A DNA stretch of 64,000 nucleotides. Origin: Pirellulales bacterium (GTDB taxonomy: Bacteria; Planctomycetota; Planctomycetia; Pirellulales; JACPPG01). The notes below the pieces were generated by a model, which was not told the origin of the DNA, did not search any database, and worked only from the letters and a program-made list of their open reading frames with translations. The position numbers and the translations under genes are program-made. Shown in pieces: positions 42,847-52,332 of this stretch; within the stretch, counting starts at the first letter, position 1; every line of letters starts with the position of its first letter. Location: positions 1 through 64,000 of the forward strand of contig DASYDW010000062.1 in the NCBI GenBank assembly GCA_036499395.1. Reading direction: 5' to 3'.

Positions 42847-43620
42847 GTGCTCACGTTACGTTCGCCGCGAGAAATCGGCTTGATGCGCAAGGCTGGCCTA
42901 GTTGTGTGGGAAGCCCATCAGATCGCCGCGCGCCTGGTGCGACCCGGTATCACGACGGCCGAGATCGACGCCGCGATCGAGGCATTCTTCGCCGAGAAGC
43001 ATGCCGAACCATTGTTCAAAGGGGTGCCGGGCGTGGTCCCCTTTCCGGCCGTGACGTGCATCTCGGTGAACGAAGAGGTGGTCCACGGCATTCCCGGGCC
43101 GCGCAAGCTGGCCGAGGGGGACTGTGTCAGCATCGACACCGGATGCCGCGTCGAGGGGTGGTGTGCCGACTCGGCGATCACGCACCCGGTTGGCCGCGTC
43201 GAGCCCCGTGTGACAAAGCTACTGGAAGTCACGAAGGGGGTTCTGGATCTGGCCATCGACCTGATGGGCAAGAAGCAACTGTGGAGCGAAGTCGCGGCCG
43301 AGATGGAAACATACGTCAAGGACGCCGGCTTCTCGGTCGTGGAAAACTTTGTCGGCCACGGCATCGGGCGCGAGATGCACGAAGAGCCCCAGGTGCCGAA
43401 TTTCGTCAGTAAGCAACTACGCCGCAGCGGCGATTTCGAGCTGCGGCCGGGCCTGGTCATCGCGGTCGAGCCGATGGTGAACACCGGGACCAAGCGTGTT
43501 AAAGGAATGCCCGACCATTGGACGCAGGTGACCCAGGACGGGCTCCCCAGCGCCCATTTCGAGCATACGATCGCCGTGACCGAGAAGGGAGCCGTGCCGT
43601 TGACGGCAGGGCCTCCGTAG
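42847..43620 (+). CDS. map: Methionine aminopeptidase, type I
   Basis: Removes N-terminal Met from new proteins. The 257-residue product begins at a GTG (LTLRSPREIGLMRKAG), with AAGGGGA upstream. Metal ligands are visible in SIDTGCRVEGWCADSA (two Asp), GHGIGREMHEEPQ (His), AVEPMVNTG (Glu) and FEHTIAVTEKG (Glu). The infA gene usually follows map in this cluster; none is seen here. Confidence 0.97.
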   Translation: MLTLRSPREIGLMRKAGLVVWEAHQIAARLVRPGITTAEIDAAIEAFFAEKHAEPLFKGVPGVVPFPAVTCISVNEEVVHGIPGPRKLAEGDCVSIDTGCRVEGWCADSAITHPVGRVEPRVTKLLEVTKGVLDLAIDLMGKKQLWSEVAAEMETYVKDAGFSVVENFVGHGIGREMHEEPQVPNFVSKQLRRSGDFELRPGLVIAVEPMVNTGTKRVKGMPDHWTQVTQDGLPSAHFEHTIAVTEKGAVPLTAGPP

Positions 43621-43785
43621 AAACCGGCCCGGAGGGGCAAGTTTCGCCTCGGTGCTTGTTTGCTAAAGGGCTTTTGGGCAGGGCTTGCCTGCCGTAGGGG
43701 CCGACTTGGCACGCAGTTCGGGCCTGAGGGGTGTGCCAACAAGAGGCGGCGATCCGGGGCATTGGAAAACTGCGGCGTGGGGGCC

Positions 43786-43815
43786 TTGTGGGCTGAGGCT
43801 GAATCCGTTTATACT
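43786..43815 (+). promoter_or_regulatory. Candidate promoter of rpmJ and the alpha operon
   Basis: A TTGTGG box (43786-43791), 18-base spacer and TATACT box (43810-43815) lie about 80 bases before rpmJ. The 276-base map-rpmJ spacer is the longest in the ribosomal block, in keeping with an internal promoter. Confidence 0.4.
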
Positions 43816-43896
43816 TATTCGCTTTCGATTGTACTTCCAGCGAGCACCTGCTCTGCAGTTTCTGCGAGCTGCTGTTCGAACGTTAAGGCCACGGCT

Positions 43897-44010
43897 ATGA
43901 AAATACGCGCGAGTATCAAACGGATTTGTGAAAGCTGCAAGATCGTGCGTCGCCGCGGGGTGGTGTTCGTCGTTTGCAGCAATCCACGACATAAGCAGCG
44001 TCAGGGGTAG
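43897..44010 (+). CDS. rpmJ: 50S ribosomal protein L36
   Basis: A 37-residue zinc-type L36: [20 protein letters not shown], then [13 protein letters not shown]. The CxxC, Cys and His ligand pattern matches zinc-binding L36. The ORF starts at ATG 43897; longer readings of the same frame upstream are not family-like. It stands between map and rpsM. Confidence 0.95.
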   Translation: MKIRASIKRICESCKIVRRRGVVFVVCSNPRHKQRQG

Positions 44011-44184
44011 GGTTTTCGCCGCCGAGCGGGGGCGATTCTCTGGATCGTCCCGTGGTTGGTCGCCCTGGTGGTTGCGGCCGGCGCGGTTGAGCGAGTTGAT
44101 AGCGTGAACGAGATGCCGCGTCTTAGAGTCACGGCATATAAGACATACAGTTTGGAACTTATTTGAGTTTGGGAGTGAGGTTTT

Positions 44185-44568
44185 ATGCCGCGCTTGCTCG
44201 GCGTTGACATCCCCAGCGATCGTCCGACCGTGATTTCGCTGACGTACCTGTACGGCGTTGGCCCGAAGGTTGCGCGTGAGTTGTGTCACAAGGCGGGTAT
44301 TGATCCCCACATTCACGCCCGCGAGTTGGGCGAGGACGAAGTGGCGCGGATCGCAGCCTTGTTGGACAAGGACTACGTCGTCGAAGGGCAGTTGCGGCGG
44401 CAAGTCGCGCAGAATATCTCCCGCTTGCGCGACATCGGTTGCTATCGGGGCATCCGTCATCGCCGCGGGTTGCCGGTTCGCGGTCAGCGGACGCGTACCA
44501 ACGCCCGCACGCGTAAGGGTCCGAAGAAGACGGTTGCCGGCAAGAAGGGTGTGAAGGATCTCAAGTAA
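44185..44568 (+). CDS. rpsM: 30S ribosomal protein S13
   Basis: S13 contacts the P-site tRNA and the subunit bridge. The 127-residue product shows MPRLLGVDIPSDRPTVISLT, LYGVGPKVARELCHKAGID and RGLPVRGQRTRTNARTRKGP. GGGAGTGAGG lies upstream of the ATG. Confidence 0.98.
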   Translation: MPRLLGVDIPSDRPTVISLTYLYGVGPKVARELCHKAGIDPHIHARELGEDEVARIAALLDKDYVVEGQLRRQVAQNISRLRDIGCYRGIRHRRGLPVRGQRTRTNARTRKGPKKTVAGKKGVKDLK

Positions 44569-44724
44569 CGCGAGCTCGCGTCGCGAGGATCGCTGCAAGG
44601 CAGATCTTGTGCAGTGTGTCCTGTGACGAAAGGTTCGTGTACAAGTCCTGCGACACAGGGCTGACAACGCAGATACGCACGACAAAAAGCCAGAACAGCA
44701 AAACGACCAGAAGAACGGTTCGAC

Positions 44725-45105
44725 ATGGGAAAGAGCAAACGACGCAAGGTACGCCGCAACGTCACTCTGGGAGTGGCGCACGTCCGCGCGACCTTCAACA
44801 ATACGACGGTCACGATCACCGACAGCAAGGGGGACACCCTGTGCTGGGCGAGTGCCGGTACGAGCGGTTTCAAGGGGAGCCGCAAGAGCACTCCCTTTGC
44901 CGGTCAATGCGCCGCGCAGCAAGCCGCCGAGAAGGCCTCGAAGTTCGGCGTCAAGGAAGTCGAGGTCAAGGTCAAGGGTCCGGGCAGCGGTCGTGAAAGC
45001 GCCGTCACCGCCCTGCAGGCCGCTGGCTTGACCGTGAAGAGCATTGAAGACGTGACGCCGCTGCCGCACAACGGCTGCCGCCCGCCGAAGAAGCGTCGCG
45101 TTTAG
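44725..45105 (+). CDS. rpsK: 30S ribosomal protein S11
   Basis: S11 lines the mRNA exit region. The 126-residue product contains [40 protein letters not shown] and the C-terminal [15 protein letters not shown]. It lies 156 bases after rpsM. Confidence 0.98.
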   Translation: MGKSKRRKVRRNVTLGVAHVRATFNNTTVTITDSKGDTLCWASAGTSGFKGSRKSTPFAGQCAAQQAAEKASKFGVKEVEVKVKGPGSGRESAVTALQAAGLTVKSIEDVTPLPHNGCRPPKKRRV

Positions 45106-45199
45106 TCAGGATTGATAAAAGAGACAGCGTTAAAGAAGATTCGCAGGTTATCGCCACCGGCGATTCCACCGACCAGGCACTCGATAGTAATTCAAGAAT

Positions 45200-45826
45200 A
45201 TGGCTCGTCATACTGGACCTGTTTGCCGATTGTGCCGCCGCGAGGGGCTGAAGTTATTCCTCAAGGGCGTGCGCTGCGACACTCCGAAATGCGCCGTCGA
45301 GCGCCGCGGCACCCCGCCGGGGCAGCAGCAGGCACGCCGCGGCAAGATGACCGATTACGGTCTGCACTTGCGTGAGAAGCAGAAGGTCAAGCACTATTAC
45401 GGCGTGCTGGAGCGTCAGTTTCGCACTTATTTCAGCGAGGCGGAACGGTCGCGCGGCAATACCGGCGAAACGTTGATGAGCCTGCTGGAGCGCCGGCTGG
45501 ACAACATCGTGCACCGTTTGGGCTTCGGCCAGAGCCGTGCCCAGGCACGGCAGTTGGTCGCCCACGGGCACATCACCGTCAATGGACGCCGAGTCGATAT
45601 TCCCAGCTACCTGCTAAAGGCGGGGGACGTCATCCGCGTGAAGAATCGCAAGAAGAGCTTGCAAGCCGTGCAGGCGAATCTGGCCGAGACGAACCGCGAA
45701 ATCCCCGATTTTCTCAGCCGCGTGGAAGGTCCCATGCCCGAGGGCCGTATGAACCGGCTCCCCGAGTCGTTGGACGTTTCCATTCCGGTCGAGACTCAAC
45801 TGATCATCGAGTTGTGCTCGAAGTAG
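45200..45826 (+). CDS. rpsD: 30S ribosomal protein S4, zinc-binding type
   Basis: S4 starts 30S assembly and in E. coli represses the alpha operon. The 208-residue product has a CRLCRREGLK...CDTPKC zinc motif at the N terminus, and the S4 RNA-binding domain with GHITVNGRRVDIPSYLLKAG. It lies between rpsK and rpoA. Confidence 0.97.
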   Translation: MARHTGPVCRLCRREGLKLFLKGVRCDTPKCAVERRGTPPGQQQARRGKMTDYGLHLREKQKVKHYYGVLERQFRTYFSEAERSRGNTGETLMSLLERRLDNIVHRLGFGQSRAQARQLVAHGHITVNGRRVDIPSYLLKAGDVIRVKNRKKSLQAVQANLAETNREIPDFLSRVEGPMPEGRMNRLPESLDVSIPVETQLIIELCSK

Positions 45827-45966
45827 AGCACGACTCGTCGTCCGGCGGGCCCAGCGGGTCCGCGGGACACCCCTTACTGTGTATGTACTGAAGTCATCGC
45901 CGTCGGCAATGCTGCTTGGGCCGGTCGTGCGTGTTCCCTCAAGCCGCTGTTCCAGGGAGGCTTGTA

Positions 45967-46956
45967 ATGCGAATTCGTTGGCGCGGGTTTGAACTGCCCA
46001 GTGTCGTTACCTGTGATCACAAGACGCTAACGTCGTCTTACGGCAAGTTAGTCGCTGAACCGTTTGAGCGCGGTTTCGGCGTGACGATCGGCAATAGCTT
46101 GCGCCGTATCCTTCTCTCGAGCCTCGAGGGAAGTTCGATCACCCAGATCAAGATCCAAGGCGCGCAGCACGAGTTCAGCACTCTGCCCGGCCTCGTCGAG
46201 GATATGACCGACGTCGTGCTGAACGTCAAATCGCTGGTGGTGAAAAACCACAGCGAATCGACCCGTGTCATCCGCATCGAGAAGAACACGAAGGGGCCGG
46301 TCACCGGTCGTGACGTGCAGACCGACGACGCGGTCGAGGTGATCACCAAGAACCAGTTGATCGCCACGATGACCGACGATGTGCCCTTCGTGGTCGAGAT
46401 GGTCGTCGAAAACGGCCGCGGTTACATTCCGGCCAGCGAGCATACGCCGCAAGTGCAGGAAATCGGCATCATCCCGGTCGATGCCGTGTACAGCCCGGTG
46501 GTCCGCGTGCGTTACGAAATCGAAGAGACGCGCGTCGGTCAGAAGACCAACTACGACAAGCTGACGATGGAGATCTGGACCAACGGCTCGGTCGGTCCCG
46601 AGATGGCCTTGGTCGAAGCGGCGAAGATCTTGCGCAAGCACCTCAACCCGTTCGTGCAGTACAGCGAGCTAGGCTCGTCGGTGCATGCCGAGGGGCGCTC
46701 GGGGGGCGGCGTGACCGACGCGGCGATCGAGTCGAAATTGAACATGAGCCTGGCCGAACTGAACTTGTCGGTGCGGGCCACGAACTGCCTGGAATCGGAA
46801 AACATTCACACGGTGCGCGACTTGGTGATTCGCACCGAGGACCAGTTGCTGGACGTGCGCAACTTCGGCGAGACGACGCTGAGCGAAGTACGCGACAAGC
46901 TGGTCGAGTTGGGGCTGCGGCTGGGAATGCGATTGCCCGCCTCGATGTCCACCTGA
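45967..46956 (+). CDS. rpoA: RNA polymerase alpha subunit
   Basis: Alpha dimerises to start RNA polymerase assembly, and its C-terminal domain contacts UP elements and activators. The 329-residue product begins [11 protein letters not shown] with GGGAGG upstream. The N-terminal domain shows [20 protein letters not shown], and the alpha-CTD appears as [20 protein letters not shown]. It is flanked by rpsD and rplQ, the standard order. Confidence 0.97.
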   Translation: MRIRWRGFELPSVVTCDHKTLTSSYGKLVAEPFERGFGVTIGNSLRRILLSSLEGSSITQIKIQGAQHEFSTLPGLVEDMTDVVLNVKSLVVKNHSESTRVIRIEKNTKGPVTGRDVQTDDAVEVITKNQLIATMTDDVPFVVEMVVENGRGYIPASEHTPQVQEIGIIPVDAVYSPVVRVRYEIEETRVGQKTNYDKLTMEIWTNGSVGPEMALVEAAKILRKHLNPFVQYSELGSSVHAEGRSGGGVTDAAIESKLNMSLAELNLSVRATNCLESENIHTVRDLVIRTEDQLLDVRNFGETTLSEVRDKLVELGLRLGMRLPASMST

Positions 46957-47029
46957 TCAAACAACACGTGCGGGTCACGGCTTACGGTTTGCCTACTCGC
47001 CAAGACAACTTCTAGACGTAGATTCGACC

Positions 47030-47623
47030 ATGAGACATCGCCGACGTGGACGCGTACTGGGACGATCCCCAAGCCATCAGCGAGCTTTATTGCGCAACTT
47101 GGCCAGCGCGCTTGTGCTGACCGAGCGCGACGCCGAGCTCGACGATAACAAGCCGAAGGTCACAGGCCGGATCATCACGACCCTGCAAAAGGCGAAGGAA
47201 GTTCGTCCGCTGGTCGAGAAGTGCGTGACGATTGCCTGTCGCAGCATTCCCAAGCAAAAGGCTGCCGGCGAATTCGGTACCGCGGCCTCGCGCAATTCGG
47301 CCGAATGGCGTACGTGGCGCAAAAGCGAGCGGTATCACGAATGGAACAAGGCCATGTCGCCGGTCGTCGCCGCACGGCGTCGCGTCTTGGAGTTGCTCGG
47401 CGACAAGCAGGCCGTTCGTATCCTGTTCGCTACAATCGCGCCCCGCTACACGGAGCGTCCCGGTGGCTACACCCGCGTCGTACGGCTGGCGAAGCCGCGT
47501 CTGGGTGATAATGGCACGCGGGCCATGCTGGAGTTCGTCGGTGTTCGCGACCGAGTTGCCCAACGTTCGCCGGCCCCACGGTTTGAGTCGCAGGGCGAAG
47601 GCGCAGCAGCCAAGGCTGAGTAG
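47030..47623 (+). CDS. rplQ: 50S ribosomal protein L17 with C-terminal extension
   Basis: L17 is near the exit tunnel. The core is at the N terminus (MRHRRRGRVLGRSPSHQRAL, RNLASALVLTERDAELDDNK). The 197 residues exceed the usual 120 or so, through an internal expansion and a basic C-terminal tail after the PRYTERPGGYTRVVRLAKPR segment. It ends the ribosomal block. Confidence 0.95.
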   Translation: MRHRRRGRVLGRSPSHQRALLRNLASALVLTERDAELDDNKPKVTGRIITTLQKAKEVRPLVEKCVTIACRSIPKQKAAGEFGTAASRNSAEWRTWRKSERYHEWNKAMSPVVAARRRVLELLGDKQAVRILFATIAPRYTERPGGYTRVVRLAKPRLGDNGTRAMLEFVGVRDRVAQRSPAPRFESQGEGAAAKAE

Positions 47624-47778
47624 CACCAGCTTGAGCGATGGCCAGCAAGCCCGGTAACCGATGCCGTTGGCAATAGCGCTGTCCTTGTGCCTGACGTAAT
47701 CCTTTGCGTGACGTGTTGCTGGCAATTGCGCTCGTCTGTCCGCAGTGTTAGCTTGTCCACAGCACGGAGGAGACGTTT

Positions 47779-48408
47779 GTGGGCCGCGCTCTCCGCTCGT
47801 CCGATCCTTCCACGGTTGCCGACCCGCGCGGCTTGGATTTCACCCGGCATATGCGTGTCGTCTGCCGCGACATCACGGTGCGATTAGCCGAGTTCCAGCA
47901 TGTCGACATTGATCGCGTGGCCCTGCGCACCTGCCAGACGCGCAATCGGGCCCATCACGGCGTGCATGCCAGCCTGACGCCACTGCGATTCGAAGGGGGG
48001 GCCCGCACTACGACCCGTCGGGGGCGCACCTGGTCGATCCGGCCGATCGTCGGCGAGGACGGGCGCGAGATGTTGTACCTGTTGAGCTTCTACCTGCCGC
48101 GGTTTTGCAATCAGCCGCTCGTGGAAAAGGTGTCGACGATCATACACGAGCTATGGCACATCGGGCCGGCCTTCGATGGTGATCTGCGGCGGTTTCCGGG
48201 GCGCTATTTTGCCCATGGGCGCAGCGAGGCCGCCTTTCACCGGCAAATGCGCGAGCTGGCGGCAAACTGGCTGGCGCAATCGCCGGATCGGCAGTTGTTC
48301 GCGTTCTTGGAACCTGACTTTCGCGGCCTATGCCAGCAGTACGGCGCCGTTTACGGAGCGCGGATTCCGACGCCCAAGCTGGTGCTGCAATCGGCGGCGT
48401 CGGCGTAG
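47779..48408 (+). CDS. Putative zinc metallopeptidase (HELWH motif)
   Basis: The 209-residue soluble product carries a zincin-type HExxH motif, HELWH, at residues 123-127 (nt 48145-48159), in the context STIIHELWHIGPAFDGDLRR. Further His residues in the following 25 residues (GRYFAHGRSEAAFHRQM) could supply the third ligand. The GTG start has GGAGGAG upstream. There is no signal peptide. It might belong to the phage/bacterial putative metallopeptidase group, but I cannot confirm the family. It lies 155 bases after rplQ on the same strand and might use read-through from the ribosomal block. Confidence 0.7.
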   Translation: MGRALRSSDPSTVADPRGLDFTRHMRVVCRDITVRLAEFQHVDIDRVALRTCQTRNRAHHGVHASLTPLRFEGGARTTTRRGRTWSIRPIVGEDGREMLYLLSFYLPRFCNQPLVEKVSTIIHELWHIGPAFDGDLRRFPGRYFAHGRSEAAFHRQMRELAANWLAQSPDRQLFAFLEPDFRGLCQQYGAVYGARIPTPKLVLQSAASA

Positions 48409-48606
48409 CTTTGTTCTGGCGCGCCGTACCTACGCTTCGCCCAGCCTATTGCCGATAAGACGCGTTTTGCCCAGCTTGCCTGCGACGAGCAGTTCGCCTC
48501 GGTTCAGCGGCCAAGCTGCATTGACGTGTCGGTTGGCCGGCGGCTACTCTCCGGCCTCGCAATCGCGAGCGTTCTGCGTTTCTCTTCACTCCTTTCTGGC
48601 CTACGC

Positions 48607-49539
48607 ATGCTGCAGGCAAGCGTGTCGACCTTATTGCGCGCGCCATGCTACTGGGCGCTATCGCTGTCGCTATTGGTCGGTTGCGCGCAGGTGAATGCCA
48701 CGGGCAAGTCGCCGCTGGCGCCGCCGCGGATGGCGGACGACACGATTGCCTTGGAGAAATGTACGATTCGCTTCGCCCATGCCGATCCCGATCTGGATGA
48801 TCAAGTGTGGCGCGAAATCGACGAAGAATGCCTGCCGTCGGCGCTTCGAGCGCGGCTGGCGGCGAATGGTTTTCGCGCGGGCGTGATCGGCGCGCACCTG
48901 CCCACGGCGATCGAAAAAGTCGTCCGCGAGAATGTCACGGCGCCGACAAGGAACGAGCCGGCCGAAGTGCAGGCACAACCTGAAGAAGAACTGGGCGTGC
49001 TCGACATGAAGCCCGTCGATCTGTTATCCGAGCCCAAGGTGCGCCGCAGCCTGTGGCAAACCCGGGCCGGCCATCCGGGGATCATCATCACAGCTGGCGA
49101 ACGGGCGCGCATTCCGAACGTGGCGGTTCTGGTGCGTGGCGAAGACGGCCACGTGACGGGCCGCAATTACGAACGAGTGATGGGCGCCCTGTCGATGAAA
49201 GCGATGGCCGAACACGACGGCCGGGTGCGCATCGAGGTGATTCCCGAACTGGAACACGGCGAGCCGCGGTCACGGTTCGTCGCCGGAGATGGAATGATCA
49301 AGGCAGACTACCGCCCCGAGACCGTGCTGTTCAAGGATCTGCAGATCAACGCCTTGCTGGCGCCCGGCCAGACGTTGGTGCTGGGAACTCGGGCCGACAA
49401 GCCGGGAAGCCTGGGCAGTCACTTCTTCACCGAGCAAGGCTCCGCCGGAACGCTCGAGCAAAAGATGCTATTGGTGCGTGTCGAGCACTCGCCGGGGGAC
49501 GATGCATTCCGCAGCGGCGAGATTCCGGACGCGCAATGA
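48607..49539 (+). CDS. Predicted lipoprotein, unknown function
   Basis: The 310-residue product from ATG 48607 starts with a signal peptide ending in LLVGC, a clear lipobox, so a lipid anchor on Cys is likely. A longer frame begins at 48526. The C-terminal 150 residues are beta-rich (GERARIPNVAVLVRGEDGHV, APGQTLVLGTRADKPG, FFTEQGSAGTLEQKMLLVRV) and weakly recall the strand pattern of secretin beta domains, although that is only an impression. It is convergent with the aldolase gene, with two CTGTAG hairpins between them. Confidence 0.6.
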   Translation: MLQASVSTLLRAPCYWALSLSLLVGCAQVNATGKSPLAPPRMADDTIALEKCTIRFAHADPDLDDQVWREIDEECLPSALRARLAANGFRAGVIGAHLPTAIEKVVRENVTAPTRNEPAEVQAQPEEELGVLDMKPVDLLSEPKVRRSLWQTRAGHPGIIITAGERARIPNVAVLVRGEDGHVTGRNYERVMGALSMKAMAEHDGRVRIEVIPELEHGEPRSRFVAGDGMIKADYRPETVLFKDLQINALLAPGQTLVLGTRADKPGSLGSHFFTEQGSAGTLEQKMLLVRVEHSPGDDAFRSGEIPDAQ

Positions 49540-49616
49540 TCGGCGCCGCGCGTTGACAATCGACGCGGCATCTCAGCCGGCAGCGGGTTTTGTTGTATTC
49601 AGCGCCGAATGAAAAC

Positions 49617-49641
49617 CCAGGGTCGAAGACCCCAGCTACAG
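49617..49641 (-). repeat. CTGTAG hairpin element, copy 2
   Basis: On the minus strand it reads CTGTAG, then arm CTGGGGTC, loop TTC, arm GACCCTGG. It lies downstream of the aldolase gene, in the direction of its transcription. Confidence 0.55.
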
Positions 49642-49650
49642 TAAATCGCA

Positions 49651-49676
49651 CCGAGAGTCGCAGATCTCGGCTACAG
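49651..49676 (-). repeat. CTGTAG hairpin element, copy 3
   Basis: On the minus strand it reads CTGTAG, then arm CCGAGATC, loop TGC, arm GACTCTCGG with one bulged base. It is 10 bases from copy 2 and 30 bases past the aldolase stop. Confidence 0.55.
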
Positions 49677-49705
49677 GATTACAGATCGACGACAGCCACG
49701 GTTGC

Positions 49706-50698
49706 TTAGACGCGGACGCCCAGCGCGGCGCGCACGTTTTCCAGTTGACCGGCCGATCCGAGCATCTGATTCTTGGCGCGGATGAAGCCGGCGTATTCAG
49801 CCATGAAGGGCTTGCCCGCCGTGCGCGGATCGAAGTCGTTCGGCTTGTCGCGGAACGTCTCGCGATAGACGGCGCACCAAACCAGGCGACCATCGGTATC
49901 GATGTTCACCTTGGTGACGCCAAGCTTGGCGGCCGGCAAGTAATCCTTCTCCTGCACGCCACTGGTGGCGGGCAGGTTGCCGCCGGCGCCGTTGATGCGA
50001 TCGACCCATTCCTTGGGCACGCTGCTCGAGCCGTGCATGACCAGGGGAAAGCCCGGCAGGACTTTCTTGATGGCCTCGATGCGGTCGAAGTGCAGACCTT
50101 GCTTGCCGCTGAACTTATAGGCGCCGTGCGAGGTGCCGATCGCCACGGCCAGCGAATCGCACCCGCTGCGGGTTACGAACTCGACGGCCTGATCCGGATC
50201 GGTCAGGCAGGCGTGATCGGCCGAGACCGAGATATCCTCCTCGACGCCGCCCAGCATGCCTAATTCCGCCTCGACCGAAATACCCTTGTCGTGGGCTCGC
50301 TCGACAACGCGACGCGTGATGGCGATGTTCTCGTCGAATGTTTCGTGCGACGCGTCGATCATGACCGAGGAATAGAAGCCGCTATCAATGCAGTCATAGG
50401 CGACCTCCTCCGTGCCATGGTCGAGATGCACGGCAAAGATCGCTTCGGGGAACACATCCTCGGCGGTGCGAATCATGGCCTCGAGGAAACGCTTGTCCGT
50501 AAAGCCGCGGGCACCACGCGAAATCTGAATGATGAACGGCGCGCTCAGCGCTGGATTCGCGGGCTCGTCGTTGGAGCCCTTCTTCCCGACGCAGCCACGG
50601 AACAGGCCGACCGTCTGCTCGAGGTTGTTGATGTTATAGGCCCCCACCGCATACTTGCCGTAGGCCTGCTCGAACAGATCTTTCGTCGTAACAATCAT
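49706..50698 (-). CDS. fba: Class II fructose-bisphosphate aldolase
   Basis: Catalyses the reversible cleavage of fructose 1,6-bisphosphate in glycolysis and gluconeogenesis. The 330-residue product carries class II metal-dependent motifs: AIFAVHLDHGTEEVAYDCID (catalytic Asp and metal His), VEAELGMLGGVEED, GTSHGAYKF (metal His), MHGSSSVP (metal His) and NIDTDGR (phosphate binding). GGAG lies before the ATG. It is monocistronic. Confidence 0.95.
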   Translation of the reverse strand: MIVTTKDLFEQAYGKYAVGAYNINNLEQTVGLFRGCVGKKGSNDEPANPALSAPFIIQISRGARGFTDKRFLEAMIRTAEDVFPEAIFAVHLDHGTEEVAYDCIDSGFYSSVMIDASHETFDENIAITRRVVERAHDKGISVEAELGMLGGVEEDISVSADHACLTDPDQAVEFVTRSGCDSLAVAIGTSHGAYKFSGKQGLHFDRIEAIKKVLPGFPLVMHGSSSVPKEWVDRINGAGGNLPATSGVQEKDYLPAAKLGVTKVNIDTDGRLVWCAVYRETFRDKPNDFDPRTAGKPFMAEYAGFIRAKNQMLGSAGQLENVRAALGVRV

Positions 50699-51161
50699 GG
50701 GAAATCTCCGTGTTTCGCGTATTCACGCTTGGCTGAGGGACTGCGGGCAACGTGCGGCGTGACGCGACGGTCGGGCAGGCGAAGCGATTGGGCGTGCGGA
50801 CTTTCCAGTTTAGCGAAGCGCCCGCCCCTGGGCCATGACCCGACGGGACCCTAGAAAGCGGGTCGCTCCGCGTGCCAGGAACGCCCCCACCAGTGGCGTA
50901 TGCGAGAGTTGCTGGCGGCTAAGCGGGGGCTGCTGGCACTGCGGAACGTTAGCTGGCCTAGGGGCCGCGCCGGCGGACATGTTTGGCGGTGGATTCTGGC
51001 TCCCAAACTGGCCTCAACGAGCCCCCGAGCCGTCGTCGGTGCGAGCAGGCAAATCCGACCGGCCGACAGGCACGATTACCTTGTTCGAAAAATGCCATCG
51101 GGCTAGAATCACCCGCCCTAATGTTTTGACTGCTAGCACGACCCGTCAAGGATGACTGTCG
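50699..51161. other. Divergent intergenic region between fba and kdsD
   Basis: About 460 bases. A 106-codon frame at 50835-51155 has no family-like product or start signal and is not annotated. The only feature I can support is the kdsD promoter at 51081-51109. The rest shows nothing I recognise. Confidence 0.45.
51081..51109 (+). promoter_or_regulatory. Candidate promoter of the kdsD-kdsC operon
   Basis: A TTGTTC box (51081-51086), 17-base spacer and TAGAAT box (51104-51109) predict a start near 51116, about 46 bases before the kdsD ATG. It is the best sigma-70-like site in the spacer. Confidence 0.6.
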
Positions 51162-52181
51162 ATGACCAGCGACGCCGCTCGCCGTCTGACTCCGCTGACC
51201 ACGTTTGAGCAACTGCGCTACGCCCGCGACATCATCGATTTGGAGTCGCAGGCTCTCTCGAAAATCGCGCAGCGTTTGGGACCCGAATTTTGCGATGCTA
51301 CGCGCTTGCTGCACGAGTGCGCGGGAAGCGTGATCGTGACCGGCATCGGCAAGGCCGGATTGATCGGGACCAAGATCTCGGCAACGTTGGCTTCGACCGG
51401 GACGCGCAGCATCTTTCTGCATCCGGCCGAGGCCGTACACGGCGACCTGGGCCGCATCCGCCCGGACGATGTGGTGCTGGTTCTTTCGCAAAGCGGCGAG
51501 ACCGAAGAGGTCACACGGTTGCTGCCGTCGATCGTGCGGCTGGGAGTGCCGATTATCGCGCTGACGGGACGGACGACGAGCACGCTGGCGCGAGCGGCGA
51601 CGGTGCTGTTGCCCTTGGGCCCGCTGCAAGAGGCCTGCCCGCTGGGCATGGCGCCCAGCACCAGTACCACGGCGATGCTCGCGCTGGGAGATGCCTTGGC
51701 TTTGGTCACGATGCGCTTGCATGGCTTTGGGCATGAGGATTTTGCCCGCGTTCATCCGGCCGGCGCCCTTGGCAAACGTCTGGCGCGCGTCGAAGAGCAA
51801 ATGCGTTCGTTGGCCGAATGTCGTGTGGCGCGCGACGCGGCAATTGTTCGTGACGTGTTCGCGGCGATCGTTCGCCCGGGACGACGCAGCGGGGCCATCA
51901 TGCTGGTGGACGATGCCGGCGCACTGACCGGCATCTTTACCGATAGCGATCTGGCGCGGCTTTTCGAACAGCGACGCGACGATGCCATCGATCAACCGAT
52001 TCGCAATGTCATGACGCGCGATCCTTGCGCGGTGCCGGCCGGCGCAATGCTGACCGATGCCGTGGCGATCTTGGCCGAGAGAAAAATCAGCGAACTGCCT
52101 GTGATCGATGCGCGGCACGCGCCGGTGGGCTTGCTCGACATTACCGACGTGCTGGCAATGATGCCGGACGAGGCCGCGTGA
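51162..52181 (+). CDS. kdsD: Arabinose-5-phosphate isomerase
   Basis: Converts ribulose 5-phosphate to arabinose 5-phosphate, the first committed step of Kdo synthesis for lipopolysaccharide. The 339-residue product has an N-terminal SIS domain (GIGKAGLIGTKISATLASTG, LVLSQSGETEEVTRLLPSI, HPAGALGKRLARVE) and a C-terminal CBS pair at about residues 210-335 (LARLFEQRRDDAIDQPIRNV). The immediate downstream neighbour is kdsC. Confidence 0.95.
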   Translation: MTSDAARRLTPLTTFEQLRYARDIIDLESQALSKIAQRLGPEFCDATRLLHECAGSVIVTGIGKAGLIGTKISATLASTGTRSIFLHPAEAVHGDLGRIRPDDVVLVLSQSGETEEVTRLLPSIVRLGVPIIALTGRTTSTLARAATVLLPLGPLQEACPLGMAPSTSTTAMLALGDALALVTMRLHGFGHEDFARVHPAGALGKRLARVEEQMRSLAECRVARDAAIVRDVFAAIVRPGRRSGAIMLVDDAGALTGIFTDSDLARLFEQRRDDAIDQPIRNVMTRDPCAVPAGAMLTDAVAILAERKISELPVIDARHAPVGLLDITDVLAMMPDEAA

Positions 52182-52332
52182 CGTCGCACGTTCTCGGGGA
52201 ATGGAGCAGCTCGCGTTATCGCTGCCCCATTTTACCGCGGCGCAGCGAGGCGACTGGTACAATCGTCAGAGTTTCTCGCGCGGGAACAGGCGACAAAACA
52301 ACGACGAACCAGGGCAACACACAGGTGCGTAG

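Noticed and set aside
43621..43896. infA in the map-rpmJ spacer
   Set aside because: No frame of about 70 codons with an S1/IF1-like sequence is present in the spacer.
50835..51155. 106-codon frame between fba and kdsD
   Set aside because: No Shine-Dalgarno sequence, no family-like product, and it covers the likely kdsD promoter.
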